Source: Lamellibrachia columna
Taxonomy: Eukaryota; Annelida; Polychaeta; Sabellida; Siboglinidae
Direction: 5' to 3'
Length of the DNA stretch: 64,000 bases
NCBI GenBank assembly: GCA_963662155.1
Contig: OY759274.1
Span: 46,981,565-47,045,564, forward strand
A model generated the notes under the pieces. That model worked only from the letters and a program-made list of their open reading frames with translations. It did not search any database and was not told the DNA's origin. The position numbers and the translations under genes are program-made. Positions 11,501-24,961 of the stretch are shown piece after piece (within the stretch, counting starts at the first letter, position 1; each line of letters opens with the position of its first letter).

Positions 11501-13381
11501 ACTATTTATGTCAACTAGTTCGTATAGCGTCTATTCGACAACGACTATTAATGTCAACTAGTTCGTCTAGCGTCTACTCGACAACGACTATTAATGTCAA
11601 CTAGTTCGTCTAGCGTCTACTCGTCAACGACTATTAATGTCAACTAGTTCGTCTATCGTCTACTCGAAAACGACTATTAATGTCAACTAGTTCGTCTAGC
11701 GTCTACTCGACAACGACTATTAATGTCAACTAGTTCGTGTAGTGTCTACTCGACAACGACTATTAATGTCAACTAGTTCGTGTAGCATCTACTCGGCAAT
11801 GACTATTAATGTCAACTAGTTCGTTAATCCTCTACTCGACAACTACTATTAATATCAATTAGTTTGTCTCGCGTCTACTCGACAACGACTATTAATGTCA
11901 ACTAGTTCGTGTAGTGTCTACTCGACAACGACTATTAATGTCAACTAGTTCGTCTAGCGTCTACTCGACAACGACTATTAATGTCAACTAGTTCGTGTAG
12001 TGTCTACTCGACAACGACTATTAATGTCAACTAGTTCGTCTAGCGTCTACTCGACAACGACTATTAATGTCAACTAGTTCGTATCGCGTCTAGTCGACAA
12101 CTACTATTAATGTCAACTAGTTCGTCTAGCGGCTACTCGACAACGACTGTTAATGCCAACTAGTTCGTCTAGCGTCTATTCGACAACGACTATTAATGTC
12201 AAATACTTCGTCTAGCGTCTACTCGACAACGACTATTAATGTCAACTAGTTCGTCTAGCGGCTACTTGTCAATGACTATTAATATCAACTGGTTCGTCTA
12301 GCGTTTACACGACAACGACTATTAATGTCAACTAGTTCGTCTAGCGTCTACTCGACAACGATTATTAACGTCAACTAGTTCGTCTAGCGTCTACTCGACA
12401 ACGACTATTAATGTCAACTAATTCGTCTAGCGTCTACTCGACAACGACTATTAATGTCAACTAGTTCGTCTATCCTCTACTCGACAACTACTAGTAATGT
12501 CAACTAGTTCGTCTCGCGTCTACTCGACAACGACTATTAATATCAACTAGTTCGTGTAGCATCTACTCGACGACGACTATTAATATCAACTAGTTCATCT
12601 AGCGTCTACTCAACAACGACTATTAATTTCAACTAGTTCGTCTAGCGTCTACTCGACAACTAGTATTAATGTCAACTAGTTCGTCTAGAGTCTACTCGTC
12701 AACGACTATTAATGTCAACTAGTTCGTCTAGCGTCTACTCGACAACGACTATTAATATCAACTAGTTCGTCTAGCGTCTACTCGACAACGACTATTAATG
12801 TCAACTAGTTCGTCTAGCCTCTACTCGTCAACGACCATTAATGTCAACTAGTTCGTCTAGCGTCTACTCGTCAACGACTATTAATGTCAACTAGTTCGTC
12901 TAGCCTCTACTCGACAACGACTATTAATGTCAACTATTTCGTCTAGCCTCTACTCGACAACGACTATTAATAGTAACTAGTTCGTCTAGCGTCTATTCAA
13001 CAACGACTATTAATGTCAACTAGTTCGTCTAGCGGCTACTTGTCAATGACTATTAATGTCAACTGGTTCGTCTAGCGTTTACACGACAACGACTATTAAT
13101 GTCACCTAGTTCGTCTAGCGTCTACTCGACAACGATTATTAACGTCAACTAGTTCGTCTAGCGTCTACTCTACAACGACTATTAATGTCAACTAGTTCGT
13201 CTAGCGTCTACTCGACAACGACTATTAATGTCAACTAGTTCGTCTATCCTCTACTCGACAACTACTATTAATGTCAACTAGTTCGTCTCGCGTCTACTCG
13301 ACATTGGCTTTTAATGTCAACTAGTTCGTCTCGCGTCCACTCGACAACGACTATTAATGTCATCTAGTTCGTCTAGCGTCT
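8566..13381 (+). repeat. 2,408-bp (56-monomer) tandem duplication, block 1
   Basis: Two adjacent copies, about 8,566-10,973 and 10,974-13,381. Anchors 2,408 bp apart: the rare CGTTAATCC variant at 9,415 and 11,823, and the CGACATTGGCTTTTAATG variant at 10,891 and 13,299. The first copy is preceded by GTTTAGCG. The second is followed by TACTTGACAACG instead of TACTCGACAACG. One difference seen: TCGTCTTGCGTCTAG near 11,308 against TCGTCTCGCGTCTAG at the matching place in the first copy. Confidence 0.85.
10891..10908 (+). repeat. CGACATTGG marker monomer (first of nine)
   Basis: A rare monomer in which CGACAACGAC is replaced by CGACATTGGC, three changes within four bases. Copies begin at 10,891; 13,299; 17,728; 27,188; 35,315; 44,130; 46,538; 52,773 and 60,900. 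All distances are multiples of 43. The two 2,408-bp pairs (10,891/13,299 and 44,130/46,538) also share CTTTTAATG, while the other five have CTATTAATG, so the T change arose on the lineage that then duplicated. This is a useful single-locus marker for the macro-units. Confidence 0.9.
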
Positions 13382-15450
13382 ACTTGACAACGACTATTAA
13401 TGTCAACTAGTTCGTGTAGCATCTACTCGACAACGACTATTAATGTCAACTAGTTCGTCTAGCCTCTACACCACAAAGACTATTAATGTCAACTAGTTCG
13501 TCTAGCGTCTACTCGACAACGACTATTAATGTCAACTAGTTCGTGTTGCGTCTACTCGACAATGATTATTAATGTCAACTAGTTCGTCTAGCGTCTACTC
13601 GACAACGACTATTAATGTCAACTAGTTCGTCTATCGTCTACTCAACAACGACTGTTAATGTCAACTAGTTCGTCTAGCGGCCACTCGACAACGACTGTTA
13701 ATGTCAACTAGTTCGTCTAGCGGCTACTCGAAAACGACTGTTATTGTCAACTAGTTCGTCTAGCGGCTACTCGACAACGACTGTTAATGTCAACTAGTTC
13801 GTCTAGCGGCTACTCGACAACGACTGTTAATGCCAACTAGTTCGTCTAGCGTCTATTCGACAACGACTATTAATGTCAAATACTTCGTCTAGCGTCTACT
13901 CGACAACGACTATTAATGTCAACTAGTTCGTCTAGCGGCTACTTGTCAATGACTATTAATATCAACTGGTTCGTCTAGCGTTTACACGACAACGACTATT
14001 AATGTCAACTAGTTCGTCTAGCGTCTACTCGACAACGATTATTAACGTCAACTAGTTCGTCTAGCATCTACTCGACAACGACTATTAATGTCAACTAGTT
14101 CGTCTTGCGTCTACTCAACAACGACTATTAATGTCAACTTGTTCGTCTAGTGTCTACTCGACAACGATTATTAATATCAACTAGTTCGTCTAACGGCTAC
14201 TTGTCAATGACTATTAATATCAACTAGTTCGTCTAGCGTTTACTCGACAACGACTATTAATGTCAATTAGTTCGTCTAGCGTCTACTCGACAAAGACTAT
14301 TAATGTCAACTAGTTCGTCTATCCTCTACTCGACAACGACTATTAATGTCAACTAGTTCGTGTAGCATCTACTCGACAACGGCTATTAATGTCAACTAGT
14401 TCGTGTAGTGTCTACTCCACAACGACTATTAATGTCAAATAGTTCGTCTAGCGTCTACTCGACAACGACTATTAATGTCAACTAGTTCGTCTAGCATCTA
14501 CTCGATAACGACTATTAATGTCAACTAGTTCGTCTATCCTCTACTCGACAACTACTATTAATGTCAACTAGTTCGTCTCGTGTCTACTCGACAACGACTA
14601 TTAATGTCAACTAGTTCGTCTCGCGTCCACTCGACAACGACTATTAATGTCAACTAGTTCGTCTAGTCTCTACTCGACAAAGACTATTAATGTCAACTAG
14701 ATCGTCTAGCGTCTACTCGACAACGACTATTAATATCAACTAGTTCGTCTAGCGTCTACTCGACAACGACTATTAATGCCAACTAGTTCGTCTAGCGTCT
14801 ACTCGTCAATGACTATTAATGTCAACTAGTTCTTCTCGCGTCTAGTCGACAACTACTATTAATGTCAACTATTTCGTCTAGCGTCTACTCGTCAACGACT
14901 ATTAATGTCAACTAGTTCGTCTTGCGTCTACTCGACAACTACTATTAATGTCAATTAGTTCGTCTAGCGTCTATTCGAAGACGACTGTTAATGTCAACTA
15001 GTTCGTCTAGCGGCTACTCGACAATGACTGTTAATGTCAACTAGTTCGTCTAGCGGCTACTCGATAACGACTGTTAATGTCAACTAGTTCGTCTTGCGGC
15101 TACTCGACAATGACTGTTAATGTCAACTAGTTTGTCTAGCGGCTACACGACAACGACTGTTAATGCAAACTAGTTCGTCTAGCGTCTATTCGACAACGAC
15201 TATTAATGTCAACTACTTCATCTAACGACTACTTGACAACGACTATTAATATCAACTAGTTTGTCTAGCGGCTACTTGTCAATGACTATTAATGTCAACT
15301 AGTTCGTCTAGCGTTTACTCGACAACGACTATTAATGTCAACTAGTTCGTCTAGCGTCTACTCGACAACGACTATTAATGTCAACTAGTTCGTCTAGCGT
15401 CTACTCGACAACGACTATTAATGTCAACTAGTTCGTCTATCCTCTACTCG

Positions 15451-18400
15451 ACAACTACTAGTAATGTCAACTAGTTCGTCTCGCGTCTACTCGACAACGA
15501 CTATTAATATCAACTAGTCCGTCTAGCGTCTACTCGACAACGACTATTAATATCAACTAGTTCGTCTAGCGTCTACTCGACAACGACTATTAATGTCAAC
15601 TAGTTCGTCTAGCCTCTACTCGTCAACGACCATTAATGTCAACTAGTTCGTCTAGCCTCTACTCGTCAACGACTATTAATGTCAACTAGTTCGTCTAGCC
15701 TCTACTCGACAACGACTATTAATGTCAACTAGTTCTTCTAGCGTCTACTCGACAACGACTATTAATATTAACTAGTTCGTCTAGCTTCTACTCGACAACG
15801 ACTATTAATGTCTACTAGTTCGTCTAGCGTCTACTCGTCAACGACTATTAATGTCAACTAGTTCGTCTCGCGTGTAGTCGACAACTACTATTAATGTCAA
15901 CTAGTTCGTCTAGCGTCTACTCGTCAACGACTATTAATGTCAACTAGTTCGTCTTGCGTCTACTCGACAACTACTATTAATGTCAACTAGTTCGTCTAGC
16001 GGCTACTTGTCAATGACTATTAATGTCAACTAGTTCGTCTAGCGTTTACTCGACAACGACTATTTATGTCAACTAGTTCGTATAGCGTCTACTCGACAAC
16101 GACTATTAATGTCAACTAGTTCGTCTAGCGTCTACTCGACAACGACTATTAATGTCAACTAGTTCGTCTAGCGTCTTCTCGTCAACGACTATTAATGTCA
16201 ACTAGTTCGTCTATCCTCTACTCGAAAACGACTATTAATGTCAACTAGTTCGTCTAGCGTCTACTCGACAACGACTATTAATGTCAACTAGTTCGTGTAG
16301 TGTCTACTCGACAACGACTATTAATGTCAACTAGTTCGTGTAGCATCTACTCGGCAATGACTATTAATGTCAACTAGTTCGTCTATCCTCTACTCGACAA
16401 CTACTATTAATATCAATTAGTTCGTCTCGCGTCTACTCGACAACGACTATTAATGTCAACTAGTTCGTGTAGTGTCTACTCGACAACGACTATTAATATC
16501 AACTAGTTCGTCTAGCGTCTACTCGACAACGACTATTAATGTCAACTAGTTCGTGTAGTGTCTACTCGACAACGACTATTAATGTCAACTAGTTCGTCTA
16601 GCGTCTACTCGACAACGACTATTAATGTCAACTAGTTCGTATCGCGTCTAGTCGACAACTACTATTAATGTCAACTAGTTCGTCTAGCGGCTACTCGACA
16701 ACGACTGTTAATGCCAACTAGTTCGTCTAGCGTCTATTCGACAACGACTATTAATGTCAAATACTTCGTCTAGCGTCTACTCGACAACGACTATTAATGT
16801 CAACTAGTTCGTCTAGCGGCTACTTGTCAATGACTATTAATATCAACTGGTTCGTCTAGCGTTTACACGACAACGACTATTAATGTCAACTAGTTCGTCT
16901 AGCGTCTACTCGACAACGATTATTAACGTCAACTAGTTCGTCTAGCGTCTACTCGACAACGACTATTAATGTCAACTAATTCGTCTAGCGTCTACTCGAC
17001 AACGACTATTAATGTCAACTAGTTCGTCTATCCTCTACTCGACAACTACTAGTAATGTCAACTTGTTCGTCTCGCGTCTACTCGACAACGACTATTAATA
17101 TCAACTAGTTCGTGTAGCATCTACTCGACGACGACTATTAATGTCAACTAGTTCATCTAGCGTCTACTCAACAACGACTATTAATTTCAACTAGTTCGTC
17201 TAGCGTCTATTCGACAACTAGTATTAATGTCAACTAGTTCGTCTAGAGTCTACTCGTCAACGACTATTAATGTCAACTAGTTCGTCTAGCGTCTACTCGA
17301 CAACGACTATTAATATCAACTAGTTCGTCTAGCGTCTACTCGACAACGACTATTAATGTCAACTAGTTCGTCTAGCCTCTACTCGTCAACGACTATTAAT
17401 GTCAACTAGTTCGTCTAGCGTCTATTCGACAACGACTATTAATGTCAACTAGTTCGTCTAGCGGCTACTTGTCAATGACTATTAATGTCAACTGGTTCGT
17501 CTAGCGTTTACACGACAACGACTATTAATGTCACCTAGTTCGTCTAGCGTCTACTCGACAACGATTATTAACGTCAACTAGTTCGTCTAGCGTCTACTCT
17601 ACATCGACTATTAATGTCAACTAGTTCGTCTAGCGTCTACTCGACAACGACTATTAATGTCAACTAGTTCGTCTATCCTCTACTCGACAACTACTATTAA
17701 TGTCAACTAGTTCGTCTCGCGTCTACTCGACATTGGCTATTAATGTCAACTAGTTCGTCTCGCGTCCACTCGACAACGACTATTAATGTCAACTAGTTCG
17801 TCTAGCGTCTACTTGACAACGACTATTAATGTCAACTAGTTCGTGTAGCATCTACTCGACAACGACTATTAATGTCAACTAGTTCGTCTAGCCTCTACAC
17901 CACAAAGACTATTAATGTCAACTAGTTCGTCTAGCGTCTACTCGACAACGACTATTAATGTCAACTAGTTCGTGTTGCGTCTACTCGACAATGATTATTA
18001 ATGTCAACTAGTTCGTCTTGCGTCTACTCGACAACGACTATTAATGTCAACTAGTTCGTCTATCGTCTACTCAACAACGACTGTTAATGTCAACTAGTTC
18101 GTCTAGCGGCCACTCGACAACGACTGTTAATGTCAACTAGTTCGTCTATCGGCTACTCGAAAACGACTGTTATTGTCAACTAGTTCGTCTAGCGGCTACT
18201 CGACAACGACTGTTAATGTCAACTAGTTCGTCTAGCGGCTACTCGACAACGACTGTTAATGCCAACTAGTTCGTCTAGCGTCTATTCGACAACGACTATT
18301 AATGTCAAATACTTCGTCTAGCGTCTACTCGACAACGACTATTAATGTCAACTAGTTCGTCTAGCGGCTACTTGTCAATGACTATTAATATCAACTGGTT

Positions 18401-21400
18401 CGTCTAGCGTTTACACGACAACGACTATTAATGTCAACTAGTTCGTCTAGCGTCTACTCGACAACGATTATTAACGTCAACTAGTTCGTCTAGCATCTAC
18501 TCGACAACGACTATTAATGTCAACTAGTTCGTCTTGCGTCTACTCAACAACGACTATTAATGTCAACTTGTTCGTCTAGTGTCTACTCGACAACGATTAT
18601 TAATATCAACTAGTTCGTCTAACGGCTACTTGTCAATGACTATTAATATCAACTAGTTCGTCTAGCGTTTACTCGACAACGACTATTAATGTCAATTAGT
18701 TCGTCTAGCGTCTACTCGACAAAGACTATTAATGTCAACTAGTTCGTCTATCCTCTACTCGACAACTACTATTACTGTCAACTAGTTCGTCTAGCGTCTA
18801 CTCGACAACGACTATTAATGTCAACTAGTTCGTGTAGCATCTACTCGACAACGGCTATTAATGTCAACTAGTTCGTGTAGTGTCTACTCCACAACGACTA
18901 TTAATATCAAATAGTTCGTCTAGCGTCTACTCGACAACGACTATTAATGTCAACTAGTTCGTCTAGCATCTACTCGACAACGACTATTAATGTCAACTAG
19001 TTCGTCTATCCTCTACTCGACAACTACTATTAATGTCAACTAGTTCGTCTCGTGTCTACTCGACAACGACTATTAATGTCAACTAGTTCGTCTCGCGTCC
19101 ACTCGACAACGACTATTAATGTCAACTAGTTCGTATAGTCTCTACTCGACAAAGACTATTAATGTCAACTAGATCGTCTAGCGTCTACTCGACAACGACT
19201 ATTAATATCAACTAGTTCGTCTAGCGTCTACTCGACAACGACTATTAATGCCAACTAGTTCGTCTAGCGTCTACTCGTCAATGACTATTAATGTCAACTA
19301 GTTCTTCTCGCGTCTAGTCGACAACTACTATTAATGTCAACTATTTCGTCTAGCGTCTACTCGTCAACGACTTTTAATGTCAACTAGTTCGTCTTGCGTC
19401 TACTCGACAACTACTATTAATGTCAATTAGTTCGTCTAGCGTCTATTCGACGACGACTGTTAATGTCAACTAGTTCGTCTAGCGGCTACTCGACAATGAC
19501 TGTTAATGTCAACTAGTTCGTCTAGCGGCTACTCGATAACGACTGTTAATGTCAATTAGTTCGTCTAGCGGCTACTCGACAATGACTGTTAATGTCAACT
19601 AGTTTGTCTAGCGGCTACACGACAACGACTGTTAATGCAAACTAGTTCGTCTAGCGTCTATTCGACAACGACTATTAATGTCAACTACTTCATCTAACGA
19701 CTACTCGACAACGACTAGTAATATCAACTAGTTTGTCTAGCGGCTACTTGTCAATGACTATTAATGTCAACTAGTTCTTCTAGCGTTTACTCGACAACGA
19801 CTATTAATGTCAACTAGTTCGTCTAGCGTCTACTCGACAACGACTATTAATGTCAACTAGTTCGTCTAGCGTCTACTCGACAACGACTATTAATGTCAAC
19901 TAATTCGTGTAGCGTCTACTCGACAACGACTATTAATGTCAACTAGTTCGTCTATCCTCTACTCGACAACTACTATTAATGTGAACTAGTTCGTCTCGCG
20001 TCTACTCGACAAAGACTATTAATGTCAACTAGTTCGTCTCGCGTCTACTCGACAACGACTATTAATGTCAACTAGTTCGTCTAGCGTCTACTCGACAATG
20101 ATTATTAATATCATCTAGTTCGTGTAGCATCTACTCGACAACGACTATTAATGTCAACTAGTTCGTCTAGCGTCTACTCAACAACGACTATTAATGTCAA
20201 CTAGTTCGTCCAGCGTCTACTCGACAACTAGTATTAATGTCAACTAGTTCGTCTAGAGTCTACTCGTCAACGACTATTAATGTCAACTATTTCGTCTAGC
20301 CTCTACTCGACAACGACTATTAATAGTAACTAGTTCGTCTAGCGTCTATTCGACAACGACTATTAATGTCAACTAGTTCGTCTAGCGGCTACTTGTCAAT
20401 GACTATTAATGTCAACTGGTTCGTCTAGCGTTTACACGACAACGACTATTAATGTCACCTAGTTCGTCTAGCGTCTACTCGACAACGATTATTAACGTCA
20501 ACTAGTTCGTCTAGCGTCTACTCTACAACGACTATTAATGTCAACTAGTTCGTCTAGCGTCTACTCGACAACGACTATTAATGTCAACTAGTTCGTCTAG
20601 CCTCTACACCACAAAGACTATTAATGTCAACTAGTTCGTCTAGCGTCTACTCGACAACGACTATTAATGTCAACTAGTTCGTGTTGCGTCTACTCGACAA
20701 TGATTATTAATGTCAACTAGTTCGTCTAGCGTCTACTCGACAACGACTATTAATGTCAACTAGTTCGTCTATCGTCTACTCAACAACGACTGTTAATGTC
20801 AACTAGTTCGTCTAGCGGCCACTCGACAACGACTGTTAATGTCAACTAGTTCGTCTAGCGGCTACTCGAAAACGACTGTTATTGTCAACTAGTTCGTCTA
20901 GCGGCTACTCGACAACGACTGTTAATGTCAACTAGTTCGTCTAGCGGCTACTCGACAACGACTGTTAATGCCAACTAGTTCGTCTAGCGTCTATTCGACA
21001 ACGACTATTAATGTCAAATACTTCGTTTAGCTGCTACTTGTCAATGACTATTACTATCAACTGGTTCGTCTAGCGTTTACACGACAACGACTATTAATGT
21101 CAACTAGTTCTTCTAGCGTCTACTCGACAACGATTATTAACGTCAACTAGTTCGTCTAGCATCTACTCGACAACGACTATTAATGTCAACTAGTTCGTCT
21201 TGCGTCTACTCAACAACGACTATTAATGTCAACTTGTTCGTCTAGTGTCTACTCGACAACGATTATTAATATCAACTAGTTCGTCTAACGGCTACTTGTC
21301 AATGACTATTAATATCAACTAGTTCGTCTAGCGTTTACTCGACAACGACTATTAATGTCAACTAGTTCGTCTAGCGTCTACTCGACAAAGACTATTAATG

Positions 21401-24400
21401 TCAACTAGTTCGTCTATCCTCTACTCGACAACTACTATTACTGTCAACTAGTTCGTCTAGCGTCTACTCGACAACGACTATTAATGTCAACTAGTTCGTG
21501 TAGCATCTACTCGACAACGGCTATTAATGTCAACTAGTTCGTGTAGTGTCTACTCCACAACGACTATTAATGTCAAATAGTTCGTCTAGCGTCTACTCGA
21601 CAACGACTATTAATGTCAACTAGTTCGTCTAGCATCTACTCGACAACGACTATTAATGTCAACTAGTTCGTCTATCCTCTACTCGACAACTACTATTAAT
21701 GTCAACTAGTTCGTCTCGTGTCTACTCGACAACGACTATTAATGTCAACTAGTTCGTCTCGCGTCCACTCGACAACGACTATTAATGTCAACTAGTTCGT
21801 CTAGTCTCTACTCGACAAAGACTATTAATGTCAACTAGATCGTCTAGCGTCTACTCGACAACGACTATTAATATCAACTAGTTCGTCTAGCGTCTACTCG
21901 ACAACGACAATTAATGCCAACTAGTTCGTCTAGCGTCTACTCGTCAATGACTATTAATGTCAACTAGTTCTTCTCGCGTCTAGTCGACAACTACTATTAA
22001 TGTCAACTATTTCGTCTAGCGTCTACTCGTCAACGACTATTAATGTCAACTAGTTCGTCTTGCGTCTACTCGACAACTACTATTAATGTCAATTAGTTCG
22101 TCTAGCGTCTATTCGACGACGACTGTTAATGTCAACTAGTTCGTCTAGCGGCTACTCGACAATGACTGTTAATGTCAACTAGTTCGTCTAGCGGCTACTC
22201 GATAACGACTGTTAATGTCAACTAGTTCGTCTAGCGGCTACTCGACAATGACTGTTAATGTCAACTAGTTTGTCTAGCGGCTACACGACAACGACTGTTA
22301 ATGCAAACTAGTTCGTCTAGCGTCTATTCGACAACGACTATTAATGTCAACTACTTCATCTAACGACTACTCGACAACGACTATTAATATCAACTAGTTT
22401 GTCTAGCGGCTACTTGTCAATGACTATTAATGTCAACTAGTTCGTATAGCGTTTACTCGACAACGACTATTAATGTCAACTAGTTCGTCTAGCGTCTACT
22501 CGACAACGACTATTAATGTCAACTAGTTCGTCTAGCGTCTACTCGACAACGACTATTAATGTCAACTAATTCGTCTAGCGTCTACTCAACAACGACTATT
22601 AATGTCAACTAGTTCGTCTATCCTCTACTCGACAACTACTATTAATGTGAACTAGTTCGTCTCGCGTCTACTCGACAAAGACTATTAATGTCAACTAGTT
22701 CGTCTCGCGTCTACTCGACAACGACTATTAATGTCAACTAGTTCGTCTAGCGTCTACTCGACAATGATTATTAATATCATCTAGTTCGTGTAGCATCTAC
22801 TCGACAACGACTATTAATGTCAACTAGTTCGTCTAGCGTCTACTCAACAACGACTATTAATGTCAACTAGTTCGTCCAGCGTCTACTCGACAACTAGTAT
22901 TAATGTCAACTAGTTCGTCTAGAGTCTACTCGTCAACGACTATTAATGTCAACTATTTCGTCTAGCCTCTACTCGACAATGACTACTAATAGTAACTAGT
23001 TCGTCTAGCGTCTATTCGACAACGACAATTAATGTCAACTAGTTCGTCTACCGGCTACTTGTCAATGACTATTAATGTCAACTGGTTCGTCTAGCGTTTA
23101 CACGACAACGACTATTAATGTCACCTAGTTCGTCTAGCGTCTACTCGACAACGATTATTAACGTCAACTAGTTCGTCTAGCGTCTATTCGACAACGACTA
23201 TTAATGTCAAATACTTCGTCTAGCGTCTACTCGACAACGACTATTAATGTCAACTAGTTCGTCTAGCGGCTACTTGTCAATGACTATTAATATCAACTGG
23301 TTCGTCTAGCGTTTACACGACAACGACTATTAATGTCAACTAGTTCGTCTAGCGTCTACTCGACAACGATTATTAACGTCAACTAGTTCGTCTAGCATCT
23401 ACTCGACAACGACTATTAATGTCAACTAGTTCGTCTTGCGTCTACTCAACAACGACTATTAATGTCAACTTGTTCGTCTAGTGTCTACTCGACAACGATT
23501 ATTAATATCAACTAGTTCGTCTAACGGCTACTTGTCAATGACTATTAATATCAACTAGTTCGTCTAGCGTTTACTCGACAACGACTATTAATGTCAATTA
23601 GTTCGTCTAGCGTCTACTCGACAAAGACTATTAATGTCAACTAGTTCGTCTATCCTCTACTCGAAAACGACTATTAATGTCAACTAGTTCGTGTAGCATC
23701 TACTCGACAACGGTTATTAATGTCAACTAGTTCGTGTAGTGTCTACTCCACAACGACTATTAATGTCAAATAGTTCGTCTAGCGTCTACTCGACAACGAC
23801 TATTAATGTCAACTAGTTCGTCTAGCATCTACTCGATAACGACTATTAATGTCAACTAGTTCGTCTATCCTCTACTCGACAACTACTATTAATGTCAACT
23901 AGTTCGTCTCGTGTCTACTCGACAACGACTATTAATGTCAACTAGTTCGTCTCGCGTCCACTCGACAACGACTATTAATGTCAACTAGTTCGTCTAGTCT
24001 CTACTCGACAAAGACTATTAATGTCAACTAGATCGTCTAGCGTCTACTCGACAACGACTATTAATATCAACTAGTTCGTCTAGCGTCTACTCGACAACGA
24101 CTATTAATGCCAACTAGTTCGTCTAGCGTCTACTCGTCAATGACTATTAATGTCAACTAGTTCTTCTCGCGTCTAGTCGACAACTACTATTAATGTCAAC
24201 TATTTCGTCTAGCGTCTACTCGTCAACGACTATTAATGTCAACTAGTTCGTCTTGCGTCTACTCGACAACTACTATTAATGTCAATTAGTTCGTCTAGTG
24301 TCTATTCGACGACGACTGTTAATGTCAACTAGTTCGTCTAGCGGCTACTCGACAATGACTGTTAATGTCAACTAGTTCGTCTAGCGGCTACTCGATAACG

Positions 24401-24781
24401 ACTGTTAATGTCAACTAGTTCGTCTAGCGGCTACTCGACAATGACTGTTAATGTCAACTAGTTTGTCTAGCGGCTACACGACAACGACTGTTAATGCAAA
24501 CTAGTTCGTCTAGCGTCTATTCGACAACGACTATTAATGTCAACTACTTCATCTAACGACTACTCGACAACGACTATTAATATCAACTAGTTTGTCTAGC
24601 GGCTACTTGTCAATGACTATTAATGTCAACTAGTTCGTCTAGCGTTTACTCGACAACGACTATTAATGTCAACTAGTTCGTCTAGCGTCTACTCGACAAC
24701 GACTATTAATGTCAACTAGTTCGTCTAGCGTCTACTCGACAACGACTATTAATGTCAACTATTTCGTCTATCCTCTACTCG
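15451..24781 (+). repeat. Macro-unit 2, block 1
   Basis: 9,331 bp (217 monomers), starting at the ACAACTACTAGTAATG monomer at 15,451 with its partner at 17,042. It holds CGACATTGG at 17,728, GGCCAC at 18,108 and 20,817, and CCAG at 20,211 and 22,877. Relative to macro-unit 3 it lacks three monomers near 17.4 kb and has six extra near 18.6 kb. Most of it is missing from block 2. Confidence 0.65.
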
Positions 24782-24961
24782 ACAACTACTAGTAATGTCA
24801 ACTAGTTCGTCTCGCGTCTACTCGACAACGACTATTAATATCAACTAGTTCGTCTAGCGTCTACTCGACAACGACTATTAATATCAACTAGTTCGTCTAG
24901 CGTCTACTCGACAACGACTATTAATGTCAACTAGTTCGTCTAGCCTCTACTCGTCAACGAC
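17308..24961 (+). repeat. 7,654-bp interval present in block 1 only
   Basis: This 178-monomer stretch has no counterpart at the matching place in block 2. It covers most of one macro-unit, including the CGACATTGG monomer at 17,728, GGCCAC monomers at 18,108 and 20,817, and CCAG monomers at 20,211 and 22,877. Its content is close to the next macro-unit (about 26.7-34 kb) at shifts of 9,460, 9,202 and 9,245 bp. It could have been lost from block 2 or gained in block 1. Loss is the simpler reading because the chimeric monomer at 50,540-50,546 is in block 2. Confidence 0.75.

Larger units (their letters stand above)
8485..15450 (+). repeat. Macro-unit 1, block 1
   Basis: Macro-units are defined here from one ACAACTACTAGTAATG monomer (first of a pair 1,591 bp apart) to the next equivalent one. 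This unit starts at 8,485, has the second member at 10,076, and is 6,966 bp (162 monomers). It includes the 2,408-bp duplication. Diagnostic monomers in order include GACCATT, CTATTTATG, CTCGGCAATG, CGACATTGG, CACCACAAAG and GGCCAC (13,679). It lacks a CCAG monomer, unlike macro-units 2 and 3. Confidence 0.6.
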